DNA of 64,000 nucleotides, from the NCBI GenBank assembly GCA_018402075.1, contig JAGYJP010000002.1:124001-188000 (forward strand). Reading direction: 5' to 3'. Of the stretch, positions 9,281 to 18,684 are shown one piece after another. The first letter of the stretch is position 1. Every line of letters begins with the position of its first letter. Below the pieces are notes generated by a model. The model saw only the letters and a program-made list of their open reading frames with translations. It searched no databases and was not told where the DNA came from. Position numbers and translations under genes: made by a program. The DNA comes from Candidatus Nanopelagicales bacterium. Its GTDB lineage: Bacteria > Actinomycetota > Actinomycetes > S36-B12.

Positions 9281-10903
9281 GTGGCTGTGACCTTTTCCGA
9301 CACGTCCGACCTTTCGAACATCATCAAGGCCTATGACGTCAGGGGCACCTACCCGGACCAAATCAATGAGGATCTTGCACACGCTGTGGGGGTTGCTTTC
9401 GTCAAGGTTTTGGGAATTGCATCCGCAGCGGGTGGTCCCGGTTCTGTTGTGGTGGGTCACGATATGCGTCCATCGGGCCCAGACTTGGTGGCGTCCTTCG
9501 CTGAAGGTGTCCGCGAGATGGGTTGTGATGTTGTGGAGATCGGCTTAGCCAGCACCGATGCTCTGTATTTCGCATCGGGTCATTTAGGCCTACCGGGAGC
9601 CATGTTCACTGCCAGTCACAATCCGGCGCAGTACAACGGCATTAAGTTATGCCGGTCGGGTGCGGCTCCGGTTGGACAAGATTCGGGGCTTCGGGAGATT
9701 ACCGAACTGATTCGTTCTGGATTTACCGCTCCGGACGGTCCCATCGGGAACATTTCGCACTCAGATCTGCTACCCGAGTATGCCAAGTATCTTCGTGAAT
9801 TAGTGCCCGTGGAAAACGGACGTCACCTCACGGTTGTCGTAGATGCCGGTAACGGCATGGGCGGGTACACGGTTCCGGCTGTTCTTGAGGGTGCGGCGGG
9901 GCTTTCAGAGTTGCCGCTCACCATCATCCCGATGTACTTCGAGCTCGATGGCACTTTCCCCAATCACGAAGCTAACCCCATTGAACCTGCAAACCTTGTA
10001 GATCTGCAAAAGAAGGTGCGCGAAACCGGTGCTGATTTAGGTCTGGCATTTGACGGCGATGCGGATAGGTGTTTTGTGGTCGATGAAAAAGGTAATCCGG
10101 TGTCTCCGTCTGCGATCACGGCACTGATTGCGGTCCGCGAACTTCAGCGTCATCCGGGGAGCAGCGTCATTCACAATCTCATTACCTCGCGATCGGTCCC
10201 GGAAGTGGTAACCGAAAATGGTGGCGTGGCGGTGCGCACGCGAGTGGGACACTCATTCATTAAGGCGACCATGGCTGAGACCAATGCTGTATTTGGTGGT
10301 GAGCACTCCGGCCACTTTTACTTCCGAGACTTTTGGCGAGCAGATTCAGGCATGCTCGCGGCACTTCATTGCATCGCGGCTTTGGGTGAAACGCCGGCGG
10401 GTACGCAGTTTTCCAGTCTCATGACACCCTTCGATCGTTATGCGGCCAGCGGGGAAATCAATACGGTTGTGGCCGATCAGGCAGCGGTCATGGATCGGAT
10501 CAAATCGGAATATGCTCAGCGCTCTGATCTCGGCGTAATTCACTTTGATGATCTCGACGGACTCAGTGTTGATTCGGATACCTGGTGGTTCAATGTCCGC
10601 CCAAGTAATACCGAGCCTTTGCTTCGACTCAATGTTGAAGCTAAGGACCCCGCGCTCATGCGCACCCTTCGTGATCATGTGTTGTCTCTCATGCAAGGTA
10701 CATCACTTGATCAACCTCCAGCCGGTATTGCCCCAGAACTATGGGCGGTTTTGGCATGTCCATGTCCCGATCATGGTGCGCTTCGAGCGGGCGCTGAACC
10801 CGATCGCATTGAATGCACCGTGTGCGACCGCAGTTTCCCGATTCTCGATGGCATCCCGGTCATGTTGATTGACTCTGGTGCGGCCGAATCATCGGGTGCT
10901 TGA
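9281..10903 (+). CDS. manB: phosphomannomutase fused to a Trm112-like zinc domain
   Basis: 540 residues. Residues 1-470 are an alpha-D-phosphohexomutase: phosphoserine loop TASHNPAQYNG (Ser112), metal loop DGDADRCF, sugar loop GGEHSGH, phosphate-binding RPSNTEPLLRL. It converts mannose-6-phosphate to mannose-1-phosphate between manA and manC. Residues 485-534 add a Trm112-type domain with Cys493, Cys495, Cys512 and Cys515 and the closing FPILDGIPVML. In other actinobacteria the Trm112-like protein is usually a separate small gene after manB, so this looks like a fusion. GTG 9281 start; an in-frame GTG two codons on is an alternative. Confidence 0.93.
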   Translation: MAVTFSDTSDLSNIIKAYDVRGTYPDQINEDLAHAVGVAFVKVLGIASAAGGPGSVVVGHDMRPSGPDLVASFAEGVREMGCDVVEIGLASTDALYFASGHLGLPGAMFTASHNPAQYNGIKLCRSGAAPVGQDSGLREITELIRSGFTAPDGPIGNISHSDLLPEYAKYLRELVPVENGRHLTVVVDAGNGMGGYTVPAVLEGAAGLSELPLTIIPMYFELDGTFPNHEANPIEPANLVDLQKKVRETGADLGLAFDGDADRCFVVDEKGNPVSPSAITALIAVRELQRHPGSSVIHNLITSRSVPEVVTENGGVAVRTRVGHSFIKATMAETNAVFGGEHSGHFYFRDFWRADSGMLAALHCIAALGETPAGTQFSSLMTPFDRYAASGEINTVVADQAAVMDRIKSEYAQRSDLGVIHFDDLDGLSVDSDTWWFNVRPSNTEPLLRLNVEAKDPALMRTLRDHVLSLMQGTSLDQPPAGIAPELWAVLACPCPDHGALRAGAEPDRIECTVCDRSFPILDGIPVMLIDSGAAESSGA

Positions 10904-10906
10904 GCC

Positions 10907-10958
10907 GGTTTAGGGGAATGGTTTAGGGGAATGGTTTAGGGGAATGGTTTAGGGGAAT
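10907..10958. repeat. 13-bp x4 tandem array in the manB-manA gap
   Basis: Four perfect head-to-tail copies of GGTTTAGGGGAAT fill the gap, and the manA GTG follows one base after the last copy. Each unit carries an SD-like AGGGGA, and each junction makes ATG GTT TAG, a two-codon reading frame. Only the last AGGGG (4-nt spacing) can serve manA. Confidence 0.97.
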
Positions 10959-10959
10959 C

Positions 10960-12057
10960 GTGCACGTCATTACTGGAGCTTTGAAAAATTATGAGTGGGG
11001 GACACCTGACGGACTGCGTCCGTGGACCGATGGCCCCGCTCCACTTGCTGAACTATGGTTTGGCGTGCATCCCAGTGGGCCTTCGCCGGTGGTTTCTCTC
11101 GATGGTGCATCCGAAATGTCAGATTCACTTTTCCTTGACGCGGTCTTAACGCGCACCGATGTGCCAATTTTGGTGAAATTGTTATCGGCGGCCAAGCCAC
11201 TTTCGGTTCAAGTGCATCCGTCTGCGGAATTTGCCCACCGAGGATTTCATCAGATCAATGGTGTGATCGACTCCGTTTCTTCCCCATTTGCAGATGAATA
11301 TGAAAAAACAGAACTTTTGTATGCGCTGACAGAGTTTGAAGCTTTTTCCGGTTGGCGTGACTTTGCGCAGGTACGCGCGATTTTCGCATCACTGGCCGCG
11401 CTAACCAATATCGAGTTTTTCCCCGCTGAAGCAACTCATGCAGAAGCCTTCGCGCATCTTGTTCATCATGCTCCAGAAATTGTCAACCTTGATTCAGTTA
11501 TTGCAGCAATTCCTGCTGCACTGGGGAATGTGACGGATGCGAATTCACTTGATGCGAGTTCACTGGATGCGTATTCAACCGTTATTCGCGAATATCCTCT
11601 CGACTCCGGTTGCCTGCTCACACTCTTTCTTGCCGTTGTTCATCTTGAACCGGGTGAATCGATCTTTGTTCCCGCCGGAGTCCCGCACAGTTATATCCGC
11701 GGCACTGGCATTGAAGTTATGACGTCATCGGACAATGTGTTGCGCTTAGGTCTCACGCCTAAGCCAGTTTTTGCAGACCTGGCACTGGAAGCGTTGAGTT
11801 TCGCGTCCCCGGCTTCGCTGGCACCGTTTACCGTGCTCACCACGCGTGACTCATGTGTTGCCGCCAGCGGGCATTACCGGTTAGTTCTTGCATTGGAAGG
11901 CACTGCATCGGTGCAGCTTTCCACGTCCTCGGCAGTGATTCGTCCCGGACAGGCTGCAGTCATAACTGCAGAGGAGTCAGAAGCACAGATTGTGACTGAC
12001 GGTACGGCCGCTGTCGTTACTGCTGCCGCTATTGCCACCAGCAATTCTGCTCACTAA
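10960..12057 (+). CDS. manA: mannose-6-phosphate isomerase, type I
   Basis: Interconverts fructose-6-phosphate and mannose-6-phosphate, first step to GDP-mannose. Type I PMI signatures: N-terminal YEWGTPDGL, PLSVQVHPS zinc-binding motif, YEKTELLYALTEFEAFSGWR, FVPAGVPHSYIRGTGIEVM and VLRLGLTPKPV. 365 residues, zinc-dependent cupin fold, cytoplasmic. GTG start immediately after the 13-bp repeat array. Residues about 193-207 come from an imperfect 15-bp triplication (11536-11580) in a variable loop. It follows manB without the SIS-domain isomerase gene found between them in several relatives. Confidence 0.94.
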   Translation: MHVITGALKNYEWGTPDGLRPWTDGPAPLAELWFGVHPSGPSPVVSLDGASEMSDSLFLDAVLTRTDVPILVKLLSAAKPLSVQVHPSAEFAHRGFHQINGVIDSVSSPFADEYEKTELLYALTEFEAFSGWRDFAQVRAIFASLAALTNIEFFPAEATHAEAFAHLVHHAPEIVNLDSVIAAIPAALGNVTDANSLDASSLDAYSTVIREYPLDSGCLLTLFLAVVHLEPGESIFVPAGVPHSYIRGTGIEVMTSSDNVLRLGLTPKPVFADLALEALSFASPASLAPFTVLTTRDSCVAASGHYRLVLALEGTASVQLSTSSAVIRPGQAAVITAEESEAQIVTDGTAAVVTAAAIATSNSAH

Positions 12058-12125
12058 CCTTCATTGACCTCTCTCAATCGTGAACAACTACACCACTATT
12101 TGCTTTGTGCACATGCGTTACACAC

Positions 12126-13646
12126 ATGAATTCTTCGGCAGTCAGTGTCAGACCCACGGTGTTGACTATGTCTATGCCGCACAACAAAGTTCAGACGCCG
12201 AGTCATCAAGAGCGTAAAGCTTTTAAGTCGCACGCACCCAAGTCGCACGCACCCAATTCACAGGTAGCAGAAGCATGTGTAATCGCAGACCCTGACTTAT
12301 TGGAAAAGTTGCGCAACAGCGAGATGCAACGTAATCGGCTCTATCTTGATCAGGCCCGAATCTTGCGTGAAATTGCAGGTCCGCACCGCATCACTCACAC
12401 GGTAACTATTGATTCTGATCCTGTTACCCATTCAACTTCTTCATCTTCATCTTCATCTTCATCATCATCGCCCCGCACCATCACGATAGACGATGGAATC
12501 CGGGAGCAGGTAGCCGTTCATGTTCGGTGGTCATTCACCGAAGCCCAGAGACGCATAGATCATGCACGACTGTTATTTGGCCCACTCCTGCACACCGCAC
12601 AGGCGCTTCATGTTGGCAGTATCTCTGTTGAGCACGCAACAATCATGTGCAATACAGCATCTAAGTTGTCATGTGCATGGCGAACATCTCCCGAAGAACA
12701 GCAACAATTCATGAGTGACTGCCTTCAACTAGAAAGCATTGTTTTACCCATTGCGATGAACAACACGGTGGCCCGCACAAAGGCGGCCGCCGACAAGACG
12801 CTCGAGAGCATTGACTCGGTGGCGCAGCGTGAGCGTCGTCGTTTGCAGCGACGTCATCATGACATCACCATCATCGATGAAGGAGACGGTCAAGCCCTAT
12901 TCCTTGCCCGCATGGGAATTCTTGAAGCGCACGCCTGCGCATCCGTGATCCGAAGCCATGCTGCCTCTGAGAAGTTTTCTCACCTAACTGATCCCCAAGG
13001 AGATGCACTTTCTGCGGGACAAACCCGAATTGCCGCTTTAGTTGACCTGATGACTAACCCTCAGATAATCGGGACAGCCGTCCAAGCTCAATTAGACGTT
13101 GTTATTGACCTTAAGACCCTCTTGGGCTTCCAAGAGTCATTGGGTAGTTGTGCTGAAGGGAATCGGACACCATTTCCCGTTGCTGGCTCAGAGGTTCGCG
13201 ATTTCCTTTCCACCGTGGCCTGTGATGTAACTCTTCGCAGATTGGTAACCGATCCGTTACGCGGTCACCTCCTGGATGTGGGGCGCACTCGTTACACCCC
13301 GGGTGCTGAACTAAAACGCTTTATTCAGGCTCGCGACGTTACCTGCCGCTTCCCAGGGTGCAATAGAAGTGCCAGATCAGGGCAGGTTGACCACGCTCGC
13401 GAGTGGAGCAGAGGCGGTGAGACCACCCGGGCCAATCTCGGTGTGCTGTGCACCCGTCACCATCAACTCAAAACCCATGGCGGCTGGAGCATTGTGGAAA
13501 GCAACGCAAACGGATCCTGTACCTGGCGTGCCCCCCATACCGGTACCTACTGGGCCCCACCCCGATCTCAGGATCCCGACCTGATCCGACCTGCCGACAC
13601 AGAACCCGACCCCCAAAGACCCGACAATTCGGACCCGCCCTTCTGA
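12126..13646 (+). CDS. DUF222/13E12-family protein with HNH endonuclease domain
   Basis: About 506 residues. The middle is DUF222-like (FTEAQRRIDHARLLF, RRRLQRRHHDITII). The C-terminus holds an HNH nuclease: CRFPGCNRSARSGQVDHAREWSRGG with VLCTRHHQLKTHGGW, including both zinc-type cysteines and the catalytic DH pair. This group is abundant and repetitive in actinobacterial genomes and often behaves as a mobile or duplicated gene. N-terminal oddities: a duplicated KSHAP pentapeptide and a 12-serine run from a TCA/TCT tract. Start uncertain: ATG 12126 chosen, ATG 12168 possible, neither with a good ribosome-binding site. It separates manA from ahcY. Confidence 0.88.
   Translation: MNSSAVSVRPTVLTMSMPHNKVQTPSHQERKAFKSHAPKSHAPNSQVAEACVIADPDLLEKLRNSEMQRNRLYLDQARILREIAGPHRITHTVTIDSDPVTHSTSSSSSSSSSSSPRTITIDDGIREQVAVHVRWSFTEAQRRIDHARLLFGPLLHTAQALHVGSISVEHATIMCNTASKLSCAWRTSPEEQQQFMSDCLQLESIVLPIAMNNTVARTKAAADKTLESIDSVAQRERRRLQRRHHDITIIDEGDGQALFLARMGILEAHACASVIRSHAASEKFSHLTDPQGDALSAGQTRIAALVDLMTNPQIIGTAVQAQLDVVIDLKTLLGFQESLGSCAEGNRTPFPVAGSEVRDFLSTVACDVTLRRLVTDPLRGHLLDVGRTRYTPGAELKRFIQARDVTCRFPGCNRSARSGQVDHAREWSRGGETTRANLGVLCTRHHQLKTHGGWSIVESNANGSCTWRAPHTGTYWAPPRSQDPDLIRPADTEPDPQRPDNSDPPF
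12225..12254. repeat. 15-bp tandem duplication x2 in the HNH gene
   Basis: Two perfect copies of AAGTCGCACGCACCC encode KSHAPKSHAP near the protein's N-terminus. Confidence 0.95.
12437..12469. repeat. TCA/TCT trinucleotide tract encoding polyserine
   Basis: Eleven serine codons made of TCT and TCA triplets in a row, a length-variable microsatellite type, between the N-terminal region and the DUF222 core. Confidence 0.85.
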
Positions 13647-13854
13647 AATTGGGCTGATACGTGAGAGCAATGGAATTTCAGGCTGTGCCCCAAGGGTGTC
13701 ACGATCTGCGAGTCGGAAGATATCTGGCACAATAAGAGCACCACGCATCCGGAGCCCTGGTCTTTGTTGTGGAATCCCACTCGTTCCAATAGTTTCTATA
13801 AATGTTGCATATACATGCACATGAGTGACTTTTGACATATTTAGAGGAGCTTCA

Positions 13855-15327
<1,473 letters not shown>

Positions 15328-15360
15328 GCGTTACCGCATCACCCTAGTTCTGCCTCTCGA

Positions 15361-15395
15361 TAAGGGCGAGTGTCCACAAAAGGCACTCGCCCTTA
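15361..15395 (+). terminator. hairpin after ahcY
   Basis: TAAGGGCGAGTG (15361-15372) and CACTCGCCCTTA (15384-15395) form a perfect 12-bp stem with an 11-nt loop, 34 nt after the ahcY stop. There is no strong T-run after it, which is common for actinobacterial terminators. Confidence 0.75.
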
Positions 15396-15405
15396 GGCTT
15401 TCACA

Positions 15406-16188
15406 ATGACATCTCATGCAGCTGGAGAAGCTCATGAAACTCATGATGTTTCCCGGATGCCCGTGACATTCCAATTGGCGGAGCAAGAAGGTAAACCTCT
15501 GGTCTGGCCGAGATGGGGTATTTGGGATGCCATTATTGCCATCGGTGGATTCGTTGTTCTTAGCGCGCTTGTAGGCGTACCACTTTTGGTGCTCAACGCA
15601 CCGATGGCTGTTCTCGTTCTCGTCGGTGGGACTATTCCATGGCTGATGCTGGCAGGGTGGCCGGTGTTAGTGACTTGGCGCAAAGGGAATGGCGCTCGCA
15701 TTGACCTCGGCCTGATACTGCGCTGGTCTGATGTGGGTTGGGGAGTTCTGTTCGGTTTCGCCGGACTGTTCATGGCAGGAATTGGCGCGCTCGTCACCAC
15801 GCTGATTGTGGGTGATTTCAACTCGGCTGCAGGCGAAGCCGCCCTTGCCCTTCGTGAATCCAGTTCGTTTACCGTGATTTTTGTTTTCGCACTGGTGATT
15901 GCGGTGGGGGCGCCGCTGGTAGAGGAGATCGCCTTTAGGGGAATGCTGTTCGGTGCACTCCGAAAGCGAGGCATCAACCCCGCTTGGGTGGTGGTAATCA
16001 CCGCAGTCGCATTTTCTTTATTTCACCTGGAACCCACCCGAATATTGGTTCTGCTCCCCATAGGGATCACCTTGGGGCTAGCTCGATGGAAAACCAACGG
16101 ATTGGGGGCTCCCATGGTGGCGCATGTGATAAATAACTTGCCAGCGGCAGTGTTCCTGCTTATTGGAGCACCGGGGATGACACCATAG
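15406..16188 (+). CDS. CPBP-family intramembrane metalloprotease
   Basis: 260 residues with about seven to eight hydrophobic segments. The CPBP (CAAX protease/bacteriocin-processing, Abi) motifs are present: EEIAFRG (Glu173, Glu174, Arg178), SLFH (His207), and the C-terminal VAHVINN. Substrate unknown; relatives cleave membrane proteins or give bacteriocin immunity. It sits 4 nt before mtrA and may be cotranscribed with it. In mycobacteria the gene between sahH and mtrA is thymidylate kinase, so this position has a different occupant here. Confidence 0.87.
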   Translation: MTSHAAGEAHETHDVSRMPVTFQLAEQEGKPLVWPRWGIWDAIIAIGGFVVLSALVGVPLLVLNAPMAVLVLVGGTIPWLMLAGWPVLVTWRKGNGARIDLGLILRWSDVGWGVLFGFAGLFMAGIGALVTTLIVGDFNSAAGEAALALRESSSFTVIFVFALVIAVGAPLVEEIAFRGMLFGALRKRGINPAWVVVITAVAFSLFHLEPTRILVLLPIGITLGLARWKTNGLGAPMVAHVINNLPAAVFLLIGAPGMTP

Positions 16189-16192
16189 GCAC

Positions 16193-16930
16193 ATGACCGG
16201 AATAGCGGGGAATGAAACCAACGGTGCTCCAGCCAATGGGGGAGCTGCAAAGACACGTGGACGTGTGCTTGTTGTCGACGATGACCTAGCCCTTGCAGAA
16301 ATGCTTGGGATTGTTTTACGTGGTGAAGAATTCGAGCCAATTTTCTGCACTAATGGCTTGGATGCCATACATGTCTTCCGTGAATCTCGCCCTGACATTG
16401 TGCTTTTGGACTTGATGTTGCCCGGCCGCGATGGAATCGAAGTTTGTCGCGCCATTCGTGCCGAATCAGGAACACCGATTGTCATGCTAACTGCAAAGAG
16501 CGACACTATTGATGTTGTAGTTGGGTTGGAGTCAGGTGCAGACGATTACATCGTTAAGCCCTTTAAGCCCAAAGAGCTGATCGCAAGAATTCGTGCGCGC
16601 ATGCGTCGCAATGATGACACATCACATGTGGAAGTGACCATTGGCGATCTGGTCATTGATGTCAATGGCCATTCGGTTCGCAGAGGGGAGCAGGTTTACT
16701 CCCTGACTCCATTGGAGTTCGATTTGCTGGTGTGCTTGGCGCGCAAGCCTGGACAGGTATTCACCCGTGAAGCCCTTCTTGAGGAAGTGTGGGGATATCG
16801 CCACTCGGCGGATACTCGTTTGGTCAATGTACATGTGCAGCGTTTGCGGTCAAAAGTTGAACACGACCCTGAGCGACCTGAGGTTGTTCTCACAGTTAGA
16901 GGTGTGGGATACAAGGCTGGACCTCAATGA
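16193..16930 (+). CDS. mtrA: MtrA response regulator
   Basis: OmpR/PhoB-class response regulator of the MtrAB system, which ties cell division, wall metabolism and osmotic response together. Receiver domain residues 23-137 with acidic pair Asp30/Asp31, phospho-acceptor Asp73 (VLLDLMLPG), Thr of MLTAKS and Lys of VKPF. Winged-helix DNA-binding domain from about 150 (LTPLEFDLLVCLARKPGQVFTR, YRHSADTRLVNVHVQRLRSK, VRGVGYK). 245 residues, longer than usual by a glycine/asparagine-rich N-terminal 20 residues. Followed by mtrB and lpqB. Confidence 0.95.
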   Translation: MTGIAGNETNGAPANGGAAKTRGRVLVVDDDLALAEMLGIVLRGEEFEPIFCTNGLDAIHVFRESRPDIVLLDLMLPGRDGIEVCRAIRAESGTPIVMLTAKSDTIDVVVGLESGADDYIVKPFKPKELIARIRARMRRNDDTSHVEVTIGDLVIDVNGHSVRRGEQVYSLTPLEFDLLVCLARKPGQVFTREALLEEVWGYRHSADTRLVNVHVQRLRSKVEHDPERPEVVLTVRGVGYKAGPQ

Positions 16931-16956
16931 GCCGTGCGTAAGTACGGGTAGGCACC

Positions 16957-18684
16957 ATGCGATATTTCTTCTCGAAGCTATTCGCGCCATTTCGCAGTAT
17001 TCGCAGAGTGTGGCGGCGATCGCTCCTGACACGCGTCACTCTGTCGACAATAATTCTCAGCACGATCGTGGTCACTGTGCTGGGATTCTCCTTGCTATCC
17101 CGAGTAACAACAGGTTTGCTCGATGCAAAAGAAGTTTCTTCGATAGGCGAGGCGACCGCCGGATTGGGTGAAGCACAACGACTCCTGGATGCTGCAAATA
17201 CTGGTCCATCAACTCCGTCGCCAGCTCGACTGGTCGATAGCGTGATCACCATTCTCGGTTCGAGATCAGGCTCTCCAGCGACATTTGAAGTGCTCCTCTT
17301 GTCATCTAGTGGGGACGTGGATGCTCCTGAGCGCGGCACAAACCTTGTCGCCGTTGCGAGTGTTCCGGAAGCGCTTCGTGAATCCATTCAAGAAAATAAG
17401 CGACAGTCGTGGACTTTTGCCCCCATTATCTTCCTCAATGGAAGCCAAGTTCCAGGTTTGATCGTGGGTGCACCTTTGACAGTGCCCACGGTAGGCCCAT
17501 ACGAGTTGTATTACCTCTTTCCGCTGGAGCAAGAGCAAGAGACACTAGACCTAGTTTCTAGTTCGGTCGTAGGAACAGGAATTGTTCTTGTCATTATGGT
17601 TGCGGTTATTGCATGGTTAGTTACTAGGCAGGTGGTGGTGCCGGTGCGGGAGGCCGCACGTATTGCACGCAAGTTCAGCTCGGGCAAGCTCTCAGAGCGC
17701 ATGCAGGTCAGAAAAGAGGATGACTTGGCTCAGCTTGCACAATCCTTCAACGAAATGGCCCAAAGTCTCGCCACACAAATTAGGCAACTGGAAGAGTTGT
17801 CTCAGCTGCAACAAAGATTTGTGTCTGATGTGTCTCACGAACTACGCACGCCACTCACGACTATTCGGATGGCAGCTGATGTTATGTACGAAGACCGTGG
17901 GAATTTTGATACAAGCACTGCGCGATCAGTTGAGCTTCTTCAAAACCAACTTGACCGCTTTGAGGCACTCCTTGTCGACCTGCTCGAGATAAGCAGGTTT
18001 GATGCAGGTGCCGCTGTATTGGATGTAGAAAAAATTGATCTTGTACCACTGGTCGAGCGAATAATTCAGGCAAGTGAACCCTTGGCTGCGCGAAATAATC
18101 TCAGGGTGCGATTCGCATCATATGAGAGGCCATGCTTCGTGGATTGTGATCCGCGACGAATTGACCGAGTCATGCGAAACCTATTGGATAACGCTATTGA
18201 ACACGCCAATGATGCAGGTGTGTTAGTCGAACTGGCTGGTAATCACAGTGCAATCTCGGTGACGGTTCGTGACTTTGGTGTGGGGTTGCATCCCGGTGAG
18301 GCTAGTTTGGTCTTTAGTCGATTTTGGCGGGCTGATAAAGCAAGGGCCCGCACGACGGGTGGCACCGGATTGGGTTTGGCGATTGCATTGGAAGACACTC
18401 GCTTGCACTCGGGTTGGCTTGAGGCTTGGGGCGAACCGGGACAAGGTGCCTGCTTCAGGCTCACGCTGCCACGCCAAGTGGGGGGAATTATCGGTGAAGC
18501 CGCGCTCGCCTTGTCTGATGAGTTCGCACCGACCGATGAACCCATGGAAGATGATCAGCAGGTGCGAGATGATCAACTTGCGACGGTTGAATCTGGCGCG
18601 CCGGACTGGGTGCAAACAGCTGGAGTTGGTGGACTTATTCACGATGATCGAGAAACCCCGCGTTGGCAGCGAGGTGAACTGTGA
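16957..18684 (+). CDS. mtrB: MtrB sensor histidine kinase
   Basis: 575-residue membrane kinase partner of MtrA. Membrane helices at about 28-48 and 203-224 flank an extracellular sensor region; then HAMP (VVPVREAARIARKFSSGKLSERM), dimerisation domain with His294 in VSHELRTPLTTIR, and ATP-binding N, G1 and G2 boxes (NLLDNAIEHAND, DFGVGL, GTGLGLAI). The acidic tail after 500 is poorly conserved. The stop is overlapped by the lpqB GTG (GTGA), so the two are translationally coupled; mtrA is 26 bp upstream. Confidence 0.95.
   Translation: MRYFFSKLFAPFRSIRRVWRRSLLTRVTLSTIILSTIVVTVLGFSLLSRVTTGLLDAKEVSSIGEATAGLGEAQRLLDAANTGPSTPSPARLVDSVITILGSRSGSPATFEVLLLSSSGDVDAPERGTNLVAVASVPEALRESIQENKRQSWTFAPIIFLNGSQVPGLIVGAPLTVPTVGPYELYYLFPLEQEQETLDLVSSSVVGTGIVLVIMVAVIAWLVTRQVVVPVREAARIARKFSSGKLSERMQVRKEDDLAQLAQSFNEMAQSLATQIRQLEELSQLQQRFVSDVSHELRTPLTTIRMAADVMYEDRGNFDTSTARSVELLQNQLDRFEALLVDLLEISRFDAGAAVLDVEKIDLVPLVERIIQASEPLAARNNLRVRFASYERPCFVDCDPRRIDRVMRNLLDNAIEHANDAGVLVELAGNHSAISVTVRDFGVGLHPGEASLVFSRFWRADKARARTTGGTGLGLAIALEDTRLHSGWLEAWGEPGQGACFRLTLPRQVGGIIGEAALALSDEFAPTDEPMEDDQQVRDDQLATVESGAPDWVQTAGVGGLIHDDRETPRWQRGEL

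Noticed and set aside
13647..13854. SAH riboswitch before ahcY
   Set aside because: I could not find the conserved SAH-aptamer core or pairing pattern in the 208-bp leader.
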